Source: Victivallales bacterium
GTDB lineage: Bacteria; Verrucomicrobiota; Lentisphaeria; Oligosphaerales; Oligosphaeraceae
Direction: 5' to 3'
Assembly: GCA_900769285.1 (NCBI GenBank)
Contig: CAAGGB010000310.1
Span: 1 to 6,896, forward strand
Length of the DNA: 6,896 nt
In this document: positions 5,333-6,896 of the stretch, piece after piece
Layout of the letters: each line of letters begins with the position of its first letter
Numbering within the stretch: position 1 is the first letter of the stretch
Notes under the pieces: model-generated
Seen by the model: the letters and a program-made list of their open reading frames with translations, nothing else
Databases searched by the model: none
What the model was told of the DNA's origin: nothing
Made by a program: the position numbers and the translations under genes

Positions 5333-6327
5333 ATGGTGGCGATGATGTTCAGGAGCAGGGTCAGGTCATTTTGCCTCATGCCGACGGCGATGTTGCCTTC
5401 CCGGAAGTTCAGGTTGGCCTTGCAGTGCAGGATGAGGGCGATGATGCTGCAGACGAACCCCAGAGGGTTCGCGCAGCAGAGCAAGTTGAGAATGGCCCAG
5501 ACCAGGTAGAACCTGGAGGCGTGGGGCGGCGGACCGCCCTGGTCCGCCGGCTGGAACGCCGGCTGCGGCGCGAAGTCCTCCATGCCGCGCGCCGGTGGCT
5601 CGTTCTCCGACAGCGCGTAGGGCTCGTCGTCCTCCTCGTACTCGACCGCCTTCGCCGGCCGCAAGACGCGCGGCGGGCGGTCCGACACGTCCGCCGCGTC
5701 ATCATCCGCTGGCCGCAGCACGCGCGGCGGACGCGACGGCGCGGGCGCGTAGGGCTCGTTGTCATCGTCCGCCAGCTGCTGATCCGACGTCGGCTCCTCC
5801 GGGTTCAGGTCAGTCGTCGGCTCCTCCGGGTTCAGGTCGGTCGTCGGCTCCTCCGGGTTCAGGTCGGTCGTCGGCGCGTCTTGGTTGGCCCGCGGCTTCG
5901 GTGTGCTCGACAGGCGGACAGTGGAGGCCATGGTCGGCGAAACCGGTGGAACGACGGATGGCGGTGGCGCGGGCGCGGGCGGCGGCGCGGCCTGGGGTTC
6001 GGGCGGTGGCGCGGGCGCGGGTGCCGTCTCGGCCTGGGGTTCGGGCGGCGGCTTCGGCTGGTTCCAGGTGAACTGGAAGGAGGACGTCGGCTGCGATGAT
6101 GTCGTCGCCCCGTCCTGCTTGGGGGTGTTCCAGGTGAACTGGAAGGAGGTGGACTGCTGCTGGGACGACGACGAAGGCGACGACGACGACGCGCCGCCGC
6201 TGAACGAGGGCGGCTTGAGCGAGGTGGGGCGCATCGAGGACATCGAGGATGGCTGGACGTCCGCCTGACAATGCGGGCAGACGCTGGCGCCGGCGGGTAT
6301 CGAATGGCCACAGCGATTGCAGAGCAT
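5293..6327 (-). CDS. Zinc-ribbon, disordered-linker, CD225/dispanin-like membrane protein
   Basis: This 344-residue protein has three parts. Residues 1-22 form a zinc ribbon with CxxC pairs C3/C6 and C17/C20. Residues 23-270 are a low-complexity Ser/Pro/Ala/Glu linker, apparently disordered, with several internal repeats: two SFQFTWN motifs (61-67, 83-89), Pro-rich PPPEPQA units (94-121), three PTTDLNPEE units (152-178) and two RPPRVLRPA units (199-207, 218-226). Residues 272-344 hold two membrane helices (about 274-301 and 322-343). The first carries YLVWAILNLLCCANPLGF, which resembles the CD225/dispanin family (WxIxxxxCCxPLG), and the loop N(F)REGNIAVGM fits that family's gap between helices. 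Function is unknown; such bacterial proteins may act as membrane adaptors. The start is supported by AGGAGG 9 nt upstream, the only clear Shine-Dalgarno site in the window. The stop codon exists only because of the 35-bp tandem duplication; see the findings. Confidence 0.75.
   Translation of the reverse strand: MLCNRCGHSIPAGASVCPHCQADVQPSSMSSMRPTSLKPPSFSGGASSSSPSSSSQQQSTSFQFTWNTPKQDGATTSSQPTSSFQFTWNQPKPPPEPQAETAPAPAPPPEPQAAPPPAPAPPPSVVPPVSPTMASTVRLSSTPKPRANQDAPTTDLNPEEPTTDLNPEEPTTDLNPEEPTSDQQLADDDNEPYAPAPSRPPRVLRPADDDAADVSDRPPRVLRPAKAVEYEEDDEPYALSENEPPARGMEDFAPQPAFQPADQGGPPPHASRFYLVWAILNLLCCANPLGFVCSIIALILHCKANLNFREGNIAVGMRQNDLTLLLNIIATILNVLLTIIAFSI
5792..5872 (-). repeat. Three 27-bp tandem repeats encoding PTTDLNPEE-type units
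   Basis: Units at 5792-5818, 5819-5845 and 5846-5872 differ by one base in 81 (A/G in the first unit). Each encodes nine residues of an acidic, proline-containing segment in the linker of the zinc-ribbon/CD225 protein. The near identity at DNA level points to recent expansion by slippage or unequal recombination, so copy number may vary between strains. Confidence 0.9.
5960..6048 (-). repeat. Imperfect 42-bp tandem repeat encoding a Pro/Ala/Glu-rich linker
   Basis: Blocks at 5960-5979 and 6002-6021, and at 5988-6006 and 6030-6048, match exactly at a 42-bp (14-codon) offset. They encode PPPEPQA and PAPAPPP runs in the linker. They keep the reading frame and look like a diverged two-copy duplication. 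Confidence 0.75.
6061..6149 (-). repeat. Two 23-bp repeats encoding the SFQFTWN motif
   Basis: Bases 6061-6083 and 6127-6149 are identical, 66 bp (22 codons) apart. Both encode SFQFTWN followed by x-P-K, an aromatic motif set in a Ser/Pro-rich stretch just after the zinc ribbon. The intervening DNA is not similar, so the motif itself seems to be what is kept. Confidence 0.85.
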
Positions 6328-6336
6328 GTTCGGGTT

Positions 6337-6342
6337 CCTCCT
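6337..6342 (-). promoter_or_regulatory. Shine-Dalgarno site for the zinc-ribbon/CD225 gene
   Basis: On the minus strand AGGAGG lies 9 nt before the ATG at 6327. It fixes the start of this gene. It also shows that translation in this organism can use canonical ribosome-binding sites, although the other complete genes here have none that I can see. Confidence 0.75.
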
Positions 6343-6360
6343 GGTAGCTGGCTGATGGCG

Positions 6361-6896
6361 TCAGTTCGAATTCATGAACGTGATGACCGAAACCGTGATG
6401 GAGAGGACATTGATGACAAAGCAGAGGCTGTTGAGCCATTTCGCGGCACGGGAATAACCCTGCCGCTGGCAGCAGAAGCCGCTGGCCAGCAGGGTCATCG
6501 CGATGATGCTCCCCAGCGGAATGCCCACAAACAGGTTCAGCACGCACAGCAGCGCATTGCTGGACTCGCGCAGCCATTGGAGGGGCCGCGACAGGTGCGG
6601 CGCGGACGGCTGCGGACGCTGCGCCGTCTCCACCGGGACAACGGCCTGCTCGCGGCCGTCGCGGACATCGCGTTCCGCCCGGATATCCGGCTGCCGATCG
6701 GCCTCGCGCCGCGTCGGCAGACGATCCTCCGGCATCGCCGACTCGCGCCGCGTCGGCAGACGGTCCTCCTGCCGCGACGCCTCCGTCGCCGGCGTGGACG
6801 GCACGTCCAGCAACAGCGACACGGACGACGGCGGCGGCGGCAACGTCAGCAGCGGCTCCGACGCCTCGCGCGTCGTCGTCGACGACGACGCGCGAG
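6361..6896 (-). CDS. Two-TM membrane protein with disordered N-terminal region, 5'-truncated (possible CD225-like paralogue)
   Basis: The frame ends at the stop at 6361-6363 and stays open to the right edge of the window, giving about 178 visible residues and no convincing start. The leftmost candidate is a TTG at 6841-6843 with no ribosome-binding site, so I treat the gene as lacking its N-terminus. The last ~65 residues hold two membrane helices, ALLCVLNLFVGIPLGSIIAM and WLNSLCFVINVLSITVSVI, separated by a Cys/Arg-rich loop (FCCQRQGYSRAAK). The preceding ~110 residues are charged low complexity with two EDRLPTRRE motifs. The plan (disordered linker, then two-helix C-terminus with VLNLxxGxPLG) parallels the next gene's ILNLLCCANPLG helix, so the two are probably distant paralogues. 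I would expect a zinc ribbon at the missing N-terminus. The next gene starts 33 bp downstream. The first 5 or so codons at the window edge lie in a palindrome and may be an artefact. Confidence 0.65.
   Translation of the reverse strand, partial: RASSSTTTREASEPLLTLPPPPSSVSLLLDVPSTPATEASRQEDRLPTRRESAMPEDRLPTRREADRQPDIRAERDVRDGREQAVVPVETAQRPQPSAPHLSRPLQWLRESSNALLCVLNLFVGIPLGSIIAMTLLASGFCCQRQGYSRAAKWLNSLCFVINVLSITVSVITFMNSN
6703..6769 (-). repeat. Two 28-bp repeats encoding EDRLPTRRE
   Basis: Bases 6703-6730 and 6742-6769 match at 27 of 28 positions, 39 bp (13 codons) apart, and encode the charged motif EDRLPTRRE twice in the linker of the truncated two-TM protein. The frame is preserved. Confidence 0.85.
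6865..6896. repeat. Perfect 32-bp palindrome ending exactly at the right edge
   Basis: CTCGCGCGTCGTCGTC at 6865-6880 is followed immediately by its exact reverse complement at 6881-6896, with no loop, and the window stops at the outer end of the second arm. That position is typical of a fold-back or self-overlap where an assembler terminates, so the last 16 bases may not be genomic. A natural CG-rich trinucleotide tract is the alternative. Confidence 0.9.

Noticed and set aside
4268..5509. Long plus-strand ORF (413 codons) opposite the GH5 gene
   Set aside because: It is Val/Asp/Glu-rich low-complexity translation typical of antisense frames in GC-rich DNA, with no domain, and the minus strand encodes a complete catalytic GH5 domain.
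5528..5548. Small hairpin (8-bp GGCGGACC stem, 5-nt loop) inside the zinc-ribbon/CD225 gene
   Set aside because: It lies in a Gly/Pro-rich coding stretch where such GC-rich complementarity arises from codon use; there is no U-tract and no gene boundary.

Overview
The window looks like one metagenome-derived contig from a high-GC bacterium. From about base 640 onward the sequence is very GC-rich, with G/C-ended codons. It carries an intracellular carbohydrate-active gene set and two small multi-domain membrane proteins. I cannot place the organism firmly. The lack of Shine-Dalgarno sites at most starts, the CD225-type membrane proteins and the short-period repeat hairpin would fit a gut or rumen member of the Bacteroidota or of the PVC group (Kiritimatiellota/Lentisphaerota), but this is weak inference.

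Layout. Bases 1-19 are not biological: they match the 3' end of the Illumina TruSeq read-2 adapter. Bases 20-552 (+) hold the C-terminal part of an AT-rich DUF4276 gene, a TOPRIM-like family normally paired with an AAA ATPase and suspected of anti-phage defence. Its composition differs sharply from everything after it. It is followed by a DUF445-family membrane protein (+, 607-1902). A 95-bp gap (1903-1997) separates this from the convergent genes and holds a 19-bp perfect inverted repeat built on 9-bp tandem repeats, probably a bidirectional terminator.

From 1998 to the right end everything is on the minus strand with gaps of 30-53 bp, so it is probably one operon whose promoter lies beyond the window. 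In transcription order it encodes a 5'-truncated two-TM protein; a zinc-ribbon/disordered-linker/CD225-like protein; a GH5-type glycoside hydrolase with a full catalytic set but no signal peptide; a five-bladed-propeller glycosidase-like protein (GH43/GH130 type); and a TolB/oligogalacturonate-lyase-like beta-propeller protein. The three last proteins all lack export signals and look like a cytoplasmic saccharide-processing set.

The most striking observation is a perfect 35-bp tandem duplication (5263-5332) between the zinc-ribbon/CD225 gene and the GH5 gene. The second copy in transcription order supplies the stop codon of the upstream gene. If one copy is removed, the two reading frames join exactly into a single membrane-anchored GH5 fusion. 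The duplication may be a real gene-splitting event or an assembly error. The latter deserves weight because the contig carries adapter at its left end and terminates at its right end in a perfect 32-bp palindrome.
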